Shown in pieces: positions 44,092 through 56,000 of a DNA stretch of 64,000 nucleotides. This DNA comes from Xenopus tropicalis (Eukaryota; Chordata; Amphibia; Anura; Pipidae). How positions within the stretch are numbered: position 1 is the stretch's first letter; each line of letters starts with the position of its first letter. The DNA is taken from contig NC_030677.2 in assembly GCF_000004195.4 (NCBI RefSeq), forward strand, positions 197,445,372 through 197,509,371, written 5' to 3'. Under the pieces are notes generated by a model. That model was not told the origin of the DNA, did not search any database, and saw nothing but the letters and a program-made list of their open reading frames with translations. A program made the position numbers and the translations under genes.

Positions 44092-44553
44092 TACCTCCCA
44101 ACATTTGAAAAATATAAAGAGGGACAAAAAGAAATGCTGGCAATCTGTGGATGCTGGTGAAAATATTTTGACCACGGCCATTTTTGCGACTACACCACAC
44201 CACTCCCATTTTACAAAATTTGGCAGGTTACTTAAAGTTTGAACACATTTCTGGGGGTCTTGTTTTATGTGTTATTACAGTTTTGCTAAAAAAGGGAAAA
44301 TTGCCCTTTAAGCTGCGAGTCTCAGTTCCCCCAAGAGATCTGTTTAGCTTATTAGTTACAATTGTATGTCAATGCAAGTGTAGCTTTTTAAAATATATGG
44401 GCTTTCTGCCAAAAGCTACTTTTTTAATTAAGTTTGAGAAATATTGTATCTTTTTAAGCATTCATTGCAGGAGATCAAAGGGAAATGAGGGACTTTTCAG
44501 TAATAATCCGGGACTGTGGGCTGAGTTGTTAAAATCGGGACATTTGGGAGGTA
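44092..44553. mobile_element. Inverted-repeat element, TACCTCCCAACATTTG termini
   Basis: Left TACCTCCCAACATTTGAAAA and right CGGGACATTTGGGAGGTA are inverted; GAGGGACAAAAAG and TGAGGGACTTTTC are subterminal. A frequent Xenopus repeat type as I recall. The 127-codon frame across it is incidental. Confidence 0.7.
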
Positions 44554-45544
44554 CTAGTGTGGACTGACTGCGGAGTCCTTGGCCAAATACACCCTGCATT
44601 GGGGAGAATGTGAAGGAAAATGTAGTGAGTCTTGTTTGAAATTTCACCCATTAATACTATTTTAGTTATATTAAAAGAGAGAATTTACTAGTTACAGTCT
44701 GGATTCCCAGTGGTGACAATCACACTTGGATTTTTGCTATTTTCTCCTGTAGGCATTTACTTTTCTTTAAAGCCATTGAAGCCATTTATGTCACTATTCC
44801 TCGTACATAAAAGTAAACTGTTCCTTTAAGCCCATCTAAGCTACTCAGTGGATAACAGAGAAGACTATGAGAGCACTTTCCAGATCATCTGAAACCAATA
44901 ATGTATTTAGGACTATTCCAGCTTTACATAATACATTTGCTAGCAGAGATTAAAATGGGTTCACAAGAGTGGAAAAGCCAGAACATATATCAAGTCCAGG
45001 TTTAACCTTTAAACACATTCATTTAACTCTGTCTAACAATGTGTCCAAATAGAAACAACCAGATGACCAATGTTGTACATTCCAATTCAGACACGGCTGG
45101 GGCATTGCACTCATAAATTACAGTGCCAATAACCTTTATTTTTAGGACAGTTTTGGTTATTTCTTTCTGTTTGCAGGAATGTATCCCTGTGCAGTAATTC
45201 AGAGCATTCTATGAACAGCAATTAGCTTTATTCAGTCTACAGCAATTGTTTCCCACAGAATCAGACTGGGATGGTGGGGACCTACCATGACACCTCAGGC
45301 AGGGGGCCATTAATGGCACCCTTTATAACATTGTTCCTTTTGTATTTTTCCTTTTATAATTGTATCCATGCTTGTCTTCTGACCTGAATTTTCCCCTTTT
45401 TTACCTTTATATTTCCTTCACTTCCCTCACTCTCCCTAGTTCTTCTTTTCTATTGGCTGTCTCTTCTGTCCCACCTGTTCCTTCATTCTCACCTTTCATA
45501 CCACCCCCCAGTAGAAAAGCAACCACAAGTACCTTACAGTCAGG
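44554..45544. other. Mostly single-copy, one TTAA-type MITE fragment
   Basis: AAACTGTTCCTTTAAGCC near 44815-44832 looks like a piggyBac-like MITE end without partner. The rest is unassigned. Confidence 0.4.
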
Positions 45545-45690
45545 TGTTACCTGGAAGTCCAAATAGGCCCTGGCATTTCAAGTACACAGAGGCCCAAACA
45601 GCCCCCACCAACCCAATAAATAGTGACTGTCTATGGCATCTTACAGCAGCCCCTCTGGCATTTGCCAGACCCACAGATTACCAGTTTGGG
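45545..45690. mobile_element. Diverged copy of the hAT MITE at 48998
   Basis: AATAGGCCCTGGCATTTCAA, ACAGAGGCCCAAACAGCCCC and TTACAGCAGCCCCTCTGGCA match 48998-49153. Ends are eroded; the next MITE sits about 10 bp to the right. Confidence 0.8.
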
Positions 45691-45701
45691 TTTGCTTACA
45701 G

Positions 45702-46002
45702 CAGTGATCCCCAACCAGTAGCTCGTGAGCAACATGTTGCTCCCCAACCCCTTGGGTGTTGCTCCCAGTGGCCTCAAAGCAGGTGCTTATTTTTACATTT
45801 CTGGCTTGGAGGCAAGATTTGGTGCCATGAAAACCAAGTGTAAAGCCAAACAGAGCCTTCTATAGGCTGCCAGTCCACATAGGGGCTACCACACAGCCAA
45901 TTATAGCTCTTATTTGCACCCCAGGACCTTTTTCCATGCTTGTGTTGCTCCCCAACACTTTTTTCCATTTGACTCAAAGGTATAAAAGGTTGGGGATCCC
46001 TG
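45702..46002. mobile_element. hAT-like MITE, 301 bp
   Basis: CAGTGATCCCCAACCAGTAG at the left and AGGTTGGGGATCCCTG at the right are inverted. The target duplication GCTTACAG is perfect (45694-45701, 46003-46010). Related copies: 20467 (old) and 56825 (decayed). Confidence 0.94.
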
Positions 46003-46010
46003 GCTTACAG

Positions 46011-47010
46011 TATCTTCTTTTCGGTCTGCAAAAAATTTTTTATTTTTGTCAAGACTAATCAAAATTTGATATCTTAGTCCTTGAAGTGCTAAATGGGCTT
46101 CGGTTGGTGGCTGGGCTTTGACAGTACCGTTGGAGAGGATACCCTGCTTTAAAGTTCCTTTTGCTGCCAAGGGTTAGAGGAATAGTTACAGTACTGGATT
46201 GGTCCAACCCTGCTGTCCCTGTTCAATTTCTTCTTCCTGGTTCCTGTGCTGTTCCAGTCCCATACCTCCTCCCCTACCACCTCCTGGTCATGTTCAGCCT
46301 GTTGCTCATGTCAGTGTTTAGCATTAGAGTCTGACTTGCTTGATACCAACATTGCTTTATCTCACCTACTGCCTTTCTTTTGACCGCTTTTGTCTTTGTT
46401 AGCTTGACATGTTCAAGTTCTGTCTCTCATTGTTCTAGAATTGCCATTCCTAGCACCAAGTATGTCTGTACAGTATGCCTTTCTTGCTCTACTCTTTCCT
46501 TCCTTCCATTGTTCTAAACCCCAGCCTTTTCCTGCTGTTAATAACGGACTCTATAGTCTTGTATTGGTGTTCTTGGCAAAAGCTGAGTGATAGACAACCA
46601 GTAGTGGGGGTTATAGATGGCAGTGCAAACTCTCCCTTATTTGCATGAACTCATATAAACAAACCATAAAAATAACTAATGTAGAAGTAGAAAAAGCTAG
46701 CACCGTCCACACTAACCATACACGTTCAAAAAATAACTGTCTATACTCTCACATTGAGATTAGATGGAATAGAGTAGAAGTATTGGGGTAACGTGCAACT
46801 GAAGTAAAATTATGTAAAGAAAAAGAGAAAAACAGGGAGACACGCTAGCAGGTGGTCCCTGTATAGACTTCAGAGCTTTGCACCGTTAATCCCAGGAAAA
46901 GGCAATGATTATTAACAGGTAGTTCACTTGATCAAAATAGGATAGGAAATTAAAACTTAACCTTTATTATTCAAACTTAAAAGGTGAAGTATATCTTAAA
47001 GAAATCCCCA
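46011..47010. other. Single-copy sequence, no gene recognised
   Basis: Pyrimidine-rich 46190-46530 may be old repeat sequence. No coding evidence. Confidence 0.35.
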
Positions 47011-47480
47011 TTAAAAATTGCCTGGGGTGATGTTCAATAACAGTAAGAACTATGAGGTAGTGTGAGGCTGCTCAGAAAAATAACTATTTTGGGACACATT
47101 TCTGAAGTGCACATACCCATGATTTACCTAAGCCCCGCCCCCTGTTCCCCTGCTGATCTGGCTGACTGCTTTGTAACTCAAATAAAATGTAACAGTAGTC
47201 GCCTGTCCTAAGCCTGCCTTCAGCCTGCATCCTCCCAATCCCACAATCCCCTGCAAACGTGATGTCAATAAGGAAAGGAACATCACAGTGCAATGCATTG
47301 TGGGTTATGTAGTTCCTGCATGCTGTCTGTAAGCTGTTGAGAAGATGTTACAATTTGCAACATTAATGTTTTAGTCCCTCCTCCCCTGCCAGGATTTTCA
47401 AAGGAAGCAGAAAGAGAAGAACTGTTTTGCCAGCTGGATTTCAGCATATAAAAATGGTCTTTATACATACTTTATGTGAC
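47011..47480. other. Possible decayed MITE
   Basis: CTTAAAAGGTGAAGTATATC near 47016, CAATGCATTGTGGGTTATGT near 47291 and CTGCATGCTG feel like an old TTAA-type MITE, but I cannot pair the ends. Confidence 0.3.
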
Positions 47481-48997
47481 TAAATATAACAGGAGATATT
47501 GTAGATATTGTGTGCTGTGAACTCTAAATATCAATGTGATATACTGCTACTATGATTTTTGTCAAAGACGCCGTTGGCCAAGACTTAGTTTATCTGTGCC
47601 ATGATACAAGGCTTGTACCCCCAACTTTCCTGGTATTGTTACCCCCCCCCCAGTTGTCTCTTTATATTGATACCCTCACTTATCACCACTTCAAGTATTG
47701 TGTGCATTTAATATATAAGTACCACAGTTCCTTTCTTTATAATACACCCTCTTGATAATGGGTTTTAGGGGGTCTGTCAAAGGGACACTGTGTCAGCGAG
47801 GACATTGCAGCTATGGCCATTTGTTAATGTGACAATGACAGAGAGTAGAAAAGAAGCAGCAGCCTGTCTTTCTAAAGGGGAAAAGAAATCATTGTGATTG
47901 AAATGTCTCCCTGGCTGTTGTACTTGTCGCCTCGGGGTTATGCATAGGGAAACCACAGCCGAGACTGGCAGGATTTCACAAAGCACAATAAACAAGCTGA
48001 CGACTACCTCTAATTAATAACAGTACCAGGGGTAACCCCCAAATAAAATACACAAAGCACATGTGGGATTACAAAGTCCACTTCGTACTTGGCTGCGGGT
48101 TTTTTTCTCCCCAATGTTGGAGAATTCTGTCCTTGAATCTAGGAAGGAAAACAGATTACAAAATAATAAAACCCTAAGCAGAAAAGAGTAAAAGATATAT
48201 ATTTAATCTCGAAACCTTCTGCATAAAGCTAAGAATTGTTCTTACTGCGTTATTATTATTATTATTTTTTTTTAAATATCTTTTTTTTAAATTAAGTTAA
48301 TTAAAGAGAAGATCACTTGAATATTAAAGTTAGAGAGGGGTCACAGTAAGTCTTTGTGCTTCCCTTAGGGGGTGTATTGTCACATGAGTTGTTTTGGTTG
48401 TCACATTCAACAACTGCCCAGAACCTGATTCCATTCTACTGTCTGGATTCAGGGTGGGACTGGGCCAATGGAATACCAAGAAAAAAAACAGTGGGCCTCG
48501 GCCCTGGGCCCCCGCTGACCAGACCCAGCCAGGATGCATCAACGTTCCCCTGCTACCTACCCTCCCCCCATCGCACCTAGGTAAGTATGGAGTATGCACA
48601 CTTGGGGGGCGCATTCAGCAGGGCCACTTAGGGGGTGTGTCAGCATTGGTGACAACTACTGTATGTGTTCTGCACCCCTCCAGGGTTATTTTATGGTGGG
48701 TGTGCAGAGAAAGATGATAGGGCAAGAGGGCAGCATGTTATTTCAGTGCTGTCCAAAGTTTCAGCAGTTCTACTAATTAAATTGGACCCCACAAAATGTG
48801 TATTAGTCTAAAATCCCACTGCATCTAAGCACAATTTCCTCCATCCCCCAATCACAGAAAAGAAAAAAGACAAGGAAAGTTAATACACTAAGGAGGGCAC
48901 ACTACTGCAAGGCCACATTGTACCTGCAGATGGAGCTACAGAGTTTAGGAAAAAAAGAGGTTAAATCCCACTAAATATACTGGATATTTAGCTCTGC
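47481..48997. other. Single-copy sequence; possible conserved tract at 47770-48030
   Basis: 47770-48030 is non-repetitive with motifs such as GGCCATTTGTTAATGTGACA and CTCTAATTAATAACAG. 48450-48545 contains GGTGGGACTGGGCCAATGG and CAGTGGGCCTCGGCC, a decayed repeat fragment. No exon identified. Confidence 0.35.
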
Positions 48998-49153
48998 CAG
49001 GCCCAGACTGGGATTCAAAATAGGCCCTGGCATTGCAAGTACACAGAGGCCCAAACAGCCCCCCACCAGCCCAATGAATAGTGAGTGTCTTTGGCACCTT
49101 ACAGCAGCCCCTCTGGCATTGTCCAGAATCCACAGATTGCCAGTCTGGGCCTG
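48998..49153. mobile_element. hAT-like MITE, 156 bp
   Basis: Ends CAGGCCCAGACTGGGATTCA and TTGCCAGTCTGGGCCTG; exact 8-bp duplication AGCTCTGC (48990-48997, 49154-49161). Short and intact. Confidence 0.94.
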
Positions 49154-49214
49154 AGCTCTGCAGAGCTGACAACCACCCCTATTTTTCAGGAGTTTTTCAA
49201 AGGCTACACTACTT

Positions 49215-49448
49215 TAGGGTTTCCACCTGTCTGGTTTTGACCCGGACAGCCAGGTTTTCACAAGGGCTGTCCGGGTCAAAACCTCAAAGCAACTGAACTT
49301 GACGCAGCAATCATAGCTCCACCCAGTGATGTCACTGCCCTGCCTCTTTCCCACCCTATGACATCATGGCTCTGCCTCTTCCCTGCCCCAGTGACATCAC
49401 TGCCCTCCCCCTGCCAGGCGAAAAAAGCCAGCAGAGGTAGCAACCCTA
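49215..49448. mobile_element. Inverted-repeat element, TAGGGTTKCCACCT termini
   Basis: Left TAGGGTTTCCACCTGTCTGG, right AGAGGTAGCAACCCTA. An internal perfect 18-bp hairpin GTTTTGACCCGGACAGCC (49234-49251) pairs with 49265-49282. Also several GTGACATCA/TGATGTCAC repeats. TA-flanked ends suggest a Tc1/mariner-like MITE, uncertain. Confidence 0.7.
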
Positions 49449-49980
49449 TGTCACTTTCGGGTATGGGGGAAAATTTTCGTCAGTTCCCACGGTGAGCTTA
49501 GCTGTCAAGTTGACATCTCTGGCTCTGCCCCTGTAAACCTGTAGGTATTTATTATAAAAAGGGTGTGAATTTATCTATTGTTAGATTTGTTGCTCTGTCA
49601 GTGCTATGGTCCATTCCCCAACAACCCTTGTTATGATCTACTGAAACCAAGTACCTTAGAAACAGTTTGCGAGGAAATGTCAGTTTGGATTAGGAACGTT
49701 TCTGTTCTACATGAGACAGTACTGTATTACCTATCAGTAGGTAACTGCAGATCCATTTTCACTTATGCCTTACTAAGCATGCCTGCTGCAGATCAATAAT
49801 TCATCCTGAGCTTTCATGGATTCTGGTAATTAGATCATCGTGTTACATTGATGTGATGCCCTTAGTTAATTAGTTATGTTGTTAAAACCTTATCCACAGT
49901 GCAGTCTAGTGTATGGTCATATAAGCAATATATATATAAAATATCAAACATAAAATTTGGGGTTCTACTGTACCTATTTA
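49449..49980. other. Single-copy sequence, no gene recognised
   Basis: Nothing identified before the microsatellite. Confidence 0.4.
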
Positions 49981-49993
49981 CTCTATCTATCTA

Positions 49994-50055
<62 letters not shown>

Positions 50056-50153
50056 ATCTATCTATCTATTATCTATCTATCTATCATCTATCTATCTATC
50101 TATCTATCTGTCTATCTGTCTGTCTATCTATCTATATATCTATCTATCTATCC

Positions 50154-50187
<34 letters not shown>

Positions 50188-50260
50188 ATCTATCTACCTG
50201 TCTATCTGTCTATCTATCTATCTATCTATCTATATCTATCTATCTATCTATCTATCTATC

Positions 50261-50294
<34 letters not shown>

Positions 50295-50484
50295 TATCTA
50301 TCTATATATCTATCTGTCTATCTATCTGTCTATCTATCTATATATCTATCTATCCATCTATTATCTATCTATCATCTATCTATCTATCTATCTGTCTATC
50401 TGTCTGTCTATCTATCTATATATCTATCTATCTATCCATCTATTATCTATCTATCTATCTATCATCTATCTATCTGTCTATCTG

Positions 50485-50583
<99 letters not shown>

Positions 50584-50655
50584 TATCTATCTATATATCT
50601 ATCTGTCTATCTATCTGTCTATCTATCTATCTATCTATCTATCTATCCATCTATG
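49981..50655. repeat. GATA/GACA-type microsatellite, 675 bp
   Basis: (TATC)n with TGTC, ATC and CATC interruptions. Because a tetranucleotide repeat without stops is open in several frames, two overlapping 230-260 codon frames of Ile-Tyr-Leu-Ser result; not genes. A higher-order period of about 284-289 bp is visible. Confidence 0.97.
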
Positions 50656-51810
50656 TAGATGTTCTTTTCTAATTCAAAGTACATGCTCTGTGCTGCCCTC
50701 AGTTACCTACCTGAGCTATGGAACCCACTTACACTCTACATATATATATATATACAATATAGGCTATAGGCTATAAGGCTAATTAGTAATTAATTCAGAT
50801 TTACATTACATGGCAGCTCAGAATGCAATGCAAAAAATGTAATAATCATCCCTGTAGCATTACCTTCTATGACAGGTGAACCTAGTTTTCCGCTTGATGC
50901 CTTGCCATGACCCCTAAGCTCAGCTTCTCAACAGCTGCCTAGAGCGCAATGAGCGCGTGCAGTGTCACTGACACTCCTAACAGAATCCAAGATGGTGAGC
51001 TCCTGTGAGTACAAACTAACACTGATGAGCAGAGTTAAAAAGCCATCACTTACATAGGTGCAACACATTTTCAAAGAACTACTTAATCAGGATGAGCAGA
51101 ACACCCTCTTGGCCTTAACCCAGTCAATATAAATAACTACACATTTCATACCTTGTAGTAAAGGAGTTTCATACACAGTTGCAACTGATAGGATTATAGC
51201 AGGACAGTTACAGAGTTGATCTATATGAGTGGAAATGGGGTTTTAATCATTTGCCACCAGTATATTTACCTTTTAGAAGATTTGTATTTAATGATAATTT
51301 GCAAACCTCTGATTTACTGATGCTGAAATGTTATTAGTGTTATTCTTATTTATATATATATATATAAGACCCCCTGAGCCTTTCCTTTCACCAACTTCCT
51401 CGCTGGATATACATTTTTGGGCTCCCCTTTTAAACCCTAAATGCTCTTGATCCTTTCCTGAAAACACTAAATATTTTTGAGACTGGAAACCTTATATTCT
51501 CTCATATTCGTTTTCTCGTGAATTACCTAAATACCTCTGCATTTGCCCCTGTAAACTTCCATGCTTGGCTCAGTTCCCATACCCCAACTACAGAGGTTTT
51601 ATTCTAAATAATATTTTTGGCAATTACTTAGGGGCTTGCCAGGAATCAGTTTAGAACCCCACCTTGTGCCCCTCACATCTAATTAGCCTCTATGATGAGT
51701 TAATTAGTTAGTTGGATCAAGGCAGGCTCATTGGCGCATGTAAAGCAGGGATCGGATGCACTAAACTGGCAAAGTACCTTATTCTCCTTCATAGGGAGGA
51801 TCAGTATCTC
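50656..51810. other. Single-copy sequence, no gene recognised
   Basis: Short (AT)n tracts near 50735 and 51352. No repeat family identified. Confidence 0.4.
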
Positions 51811-52110
51811 AAAGCAACTGGACTTGTTAAGTAATCATTGAAGATGTTTCAGTACTCATCCGAGCAGCTTCTTCAGTTCAACTGACTGGTATGGGAAGTC
51901 CTCAGCATATATACTCTTCCACTAATCCAATCACAATGGCACATTGTAACTCTTCAGAACAAGTTTATATGCTGAGGACTTCCCATACCAGTCAGTTGAA
52001 CTGAAGAAGCTGCTCGGATGAGTAGTGAAACGCCTTGAATGATTACTTAACAAGTCCAGTTGCTTTAGATTTATTTATACTAGATATACCATGACCTGGA
52101 TGAATGAAAA
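51811..52110. mobile_element. Inverted-repeat retroelement-like unit (possibly Penelope-like)
   Basis: Arms of about 103 bp (51811-51913 and 51963-52066) are near-perfect complements, including CTTCTTCAGTTCAACTGACT / AGTCAGTTGAACTGAAGAAG. The right arm continues into CATGACCTGGATGAATGAAA. The segment GCTCGGATGAGTAGTGAAAC recurs in many fish and frog repeats. Penelope-like assignment is a guess from this layout. Confidence 0.5.
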
Positions 52111-52257
52111 TCTTCATAGTCATCATTCTAGAGGGTAACTTTTTCTCATTGTTAATGCAGAGCAGTGAAAATTTGAACACTGAAAAGCAAATGGCTTCCA
52201 CTCCTACACTTCCTTCCCTAGCTACTTTACCATGCAATAGAATAAAATAGAAATAGA

Positions 52258-52352
52258 ATAGACAGTCATTATTTATTGGGCCTGTGGGGGGCAGTTTGGG
52301 CCTCTGTGTACTTGCAATGCCAGGGCCTATTTTGAATCCCAGTCCAGACATG
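52258..52352. mobile_element. Partial copy of the 48998 hAT MITE, inverted
   Basis: GTTTGGGCCTCTGTGTACTT and GCCAGGGCCTATTTTGAATC are the complement of the left part of 48998-49153. Right end TCCCAGTCCAGAC lacks the terminal bases. Confidence 0.8.
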
Positions 52353-53833
52353 TATTTGGGCACAAGACCAGTTGACCAGTTGTACCATAGAGATCAATAT
52401 TGGGTCTTACTTTTTTCACTCGGCATGTATAGCATGAAATGTCATTTGTCTGTATCTACAGATGATACCACAATGAAGCACATTGGCCAACATATATTAT
52501 TGACATTATTGAACCTGCTAAAATAAGTACTATTCTTATTTAATGCACACAATGTGTTTCTATGTCTATTTACCACAGTAGACAGTAACTTGTTTATGAA
52601 ACAAATGCTCCCAGGCAGGCAACACAGTATTTTGTACACAGGAAGGCTGCGTGTCGATTTGATGCATTGCCTGCCTAACATCATTCAGCAGATAATTAAC
52701 ATCCATCATGTCGAAGTGAATGGAATTGTCATGGGTGACAGGTTACCTCTAGTAGGGTGTAAGGAACATCAAAAGTGAAAATAAATGTTTTATTTAGGTA
52801 AAAAGTTGTGGTGTCAGTGAGCTTTGTCACTGGTGTATAAAGAGATTATCGGCACGGGCAGAGGGCAGTGGTAAATATGGGATGATTTGTCCGAGGCTTT
52901 CTGTGGTTTTGGGTTTCTAAGCAAGCATTTCAGTCATTCTGAAGACCTATTCATCATGTGTTTGATGGAACGGTTCTAATTTTACACGATATACTAGGAA
53001 AGGTTTCCAAGATTGGAAAGGTTACATTTACATTGTAAGGGGCAGTAGCTGCCTTGTTAAACTATAGAAGCTCCGCAGATCATTTTAACGAGCGTCCAAC
53101 ATTGCAACTTTCTAAATGTCTAAATGTGATGCATTATAGTCAACTCGTCAGTAAACTCAGTATGGCCAACCATGAAAAATAAATTATACAAACAGCAAAG
53201 GTATTTCTAAAATATGTATATGATGGGAGCTCAAAGATATAAATATATATAAGGGCCGCAGTTAGAGGGTTCCATGGGCAATAGGGGGGAGTCTGGGGCC
53301 CCAAACAGTATGATGGATATGCTGGAAGTGATAGGTCAACAACAGGGGAAGGGCCAGCAGTCTGATAACCCTGAAAGTAATAGTAAGAATACTAAACAAC
53401 TAATTTATCAAATTCAATTTTTCCCACAATTTTTTGCACTAAAATTCCTGAATTTGAATCTCGGTTTCCAAAACTCAAATGTTTGATAAAAATTTGAAAA
53501 ACTGGAATATAAAATTTTGGCATCTAAAAGTGTCCGTGTTCATGTAGAAATCAGTGGGAGTTGTCCTAGGCAAAGAGCAATTTTTTTCAATTGGAGTTTT
53601 TTAATTTTTTCTAAATTGTTTTGAGAGTTTGAAGTCCCATTGAAAATGATTAGTAAATGACAAATTGGACGCAATTAAGTATTTTTAATGAATAAGAAAA
53701 CACTCGAGTTTGGTAAAATTTTGCGTTTATTTGAATTGAAAAAACACAAAAATTTACAAATTTTGATAAATAAGCCTTCCCATGTCAGGTATTTAAAAAA
53801 TGGAACAGATGCAGCAAGGCTTTTGTCTACTTG
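52353..53833. other. Single-copy sequence, no gene recognised
   Basis: 53400-53690 is rich in AAAATTTG/CAAATTTT words, possibly an old repeat. No exon seen. Confidence 0.4.
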
Positions 53834-54356
53834 TAGTGATGAGCTAATCTGTCCCGTTTCGCTTTGCCGAAAAATTAGCGAATCTTTCAAAAGATTCGCG
53901 AAACGGCGAAAATGTCGCACGTCAAAAAAAATTTGTCGCCCGCGGCTATTCTTTCGTCGCACGGCTATTCTTTTGTCGCACGTCAAAAAAAATTTGTCGC
54001 CCGCGGCTATTCTTTCGTCGCACGGCTATTCTTTTGTCGCCCGCGGCTATTCTTTCATCGCGCGGCTATTATTTTGTCGCCTGCGGCTATTCTTTCGTCG
54101 CGTGGCTATTATTTTGTCGCGCAGCTATTATTTCGTCGCCCGCGGCTATTATTTTGTCACGCGGCTATTATTTTGTCACGCGGCTATTATTTTGCCGCCC
54201 GCAGCTATTATTTTGACGCTGGCGACAATTTTTGAACGTGCAGCGAATTTTTCCGCATCAAATTTTTTCATCCGTTTCGTGAAACAATCCGCCAATGGCG
54301 AAACGCGGAAATTTGCCGTAATTCCATGCCTGCCGAAACATTTCGCCCATCACTAG
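53834..54356. mobile_element. AGTGATGAGC-type MITE with internal tandem repeat
   Basis: Left GTAGTGATGAGCTAATCTGT and right CATTTCGCCCATCACTAG. Contains TCTTTCAAAAGATTCGCGAA, then about 13-14 units of a TTTTGTCGCCCGCGGCTATT-type repeat (53930-54215). Flanks TCTACTTG and GCTACTAG are only roughly alike. The 222-codon frame through it is a repeat artefact. Confidence 0.85.
53930..54215. repeat. About 20-21-bp tandem repeat
   Basis: Units of GTCGCCCGCGGCTATTMTTT with variants GTCGCACGG and GTCACGCGG. CpG-rich and well preserved. Confidence 0.88.
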
Positions 54357-54820
54357 CTACTAGATCTGGACCAAGTTTCCATTAAACTTTACATACATAA
54401 TATACTCGGGAAATCCCTACAGAATATAGGTATCAGGCCAACCCCTACTATTATACTATTGCCCTTCAAATTTCCCCCTATTGCCTTTCCATCTGCCCAG
54501 TGAAGTTTATGAAGCTCTCCAGTCTACATTCAAATCCTTTGAGTGCACTGTTTATCCTCTAGATATATATAAATCACTATCCGTAAGTATCCAAACTGGC
54601 AAGTAGAATAAGGAAAGGCCCCACCCAACTTCACTTCTTGCAAAGAAAATATTGTTCTAAAATTCTGACAAAATCCATTTGATATAGATCATTGGTGGCC
54701 ACAAAAATGTTATTTCATTTCAATACCCTCATTTTCTATAAATACTCTGTCTCTAACACCAATTAAGGTATCAAGTCTTTGTCCAACACCCAATTTTACT
54801 TATCCCAGGTATATTGTTAA

Positions 54821-54868
<48 letters not shown>

Positions 54869-55620
54869 TAGAAAATTCACTGACCTTAATTACCTTTTAC
54901 TGCACTGGGAAGGAAGTGTATGTGTTTGTATTTCAGAGTGTTTTGTCTGGCAAGGCAGGTGGCTTTGGGTATATGTGTGTGTGGCAGTTTTTCTGCAGGT
55001 TGGTCCTACAGGGAAGTCTATCTGTCATCTTACCTTCTAATAATCACTTTCTTTATCACCTATAACTGCAGGTGCTCAAGTATCATTTTTGTAACATAAC
55101 TGTAACGTAGAGTTGTGTTCTGGCTATTATAATACATACTATAATAATTCAAAGATATTTTATTGTTCCCTGACTTGCCAAGGGTAGCCAAGTGTAGCTT
55201 CTAACGATGGATTTACAGAACGTTTCTCATATATTTTATAACTTCCACAGAATTCGAGAACAAAAACTTTCAAAATCAATTAAGTTGGAAAGTCAGGAAA
55301 TAAATATGGAATTAAGGTTTGGCTTCTTACAGGGAGGGATGATCAATGGAATCTCCAGCTTCCAACACCAGCTCCATGTTGAGACCCCAGCAGGTGTATC
55401 TTGTTGCACTATATGATCCATGCAGCAGCAGCCTGCTGTGCTCTAAATAACTCTGTATGCCACACTGGGTGTAATTAGCTGCAATGTACGAGTATAGATT
55501 TGAATGAAGGCACAATGATCACGTAAGTAGAATGGGACCAAGGCTGGACTCCTACATGCATTGCCCTAGATTTGGTTCCCCTGTTTTTGCCTATTGTCAT
55601 ATGTTTGCTTCAAACTCATT
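54357..55620. other. Single-copy sequence with a GAT microsatellite
   Basis: (GAT)n, about 16 units at 54820-54868, gives a poly-aspartate frame that I reject as a gene. Otherwise nothing recognised. Confidence 0.5.
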
Positions 55621-56000
55621 TGCAAAATAAAGAATGTTTTCAATATAGTTAGTTAGCCAAAAATGTAACCTATAAGGGCTGGAGTGAACAGATGTCTAAC
55701 ATAATAGCCAGAATACTAATTCCTGTTTTACAGCTCTCTAAGCTGTTAGAAGTCCATAACCAATCAGTGACTTGGGGGGGGGGGGCATATGGGACATCTC
55801 TGACCTGCGTGCTCACAAACTAAATGAACAGTTATGTCCCATTTGCCCCCCCCCCTAAAGTCACTGACTAACTAAGAGGTTAGAGAGCTGAAAGCAGGAA
55901 GTAGTGTTCTGGCTATTATGTTAGACATCTGCCCACTCCAGCCCTTATAGGTTACATTTTTGCCTACCTAACTATATTGAAAACATTTTTTATTTTGCGC
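55621..56000. mobile_element. Large palindromic element
   Basis: Left arm from GCAAAATAAAGAATG through CAATATAGTTAG, ACCTATAAGGGCTGGAGTGA, CATAATAGCCAGAA, CAGCTCTCTAA and AGTGACTT-G-run is mirrored by the right arm to TTATTTTGC. Loop about 55800-55835. Resembles a frequent Xenopus palindromic MITE. Confidence 0.85.

Noticed and set aside
49899..50672. Two overlapping 233- and 257-codon Ile-Tyr-Leu-Ser ORFs
   Set aside because: Products of a (TATC)n microsatellite that lacks stops in several frames.
53688..54356. 222-codon ORF with YYFVARG repeats
   Set aside because: Translation of the 20-21-bp repeat in a MITE.
54814..55065. ORF beginning with a poly-aspartate run
   Set aside because: (GAT)n microsatellite read in frame; the remainder shows no domain.
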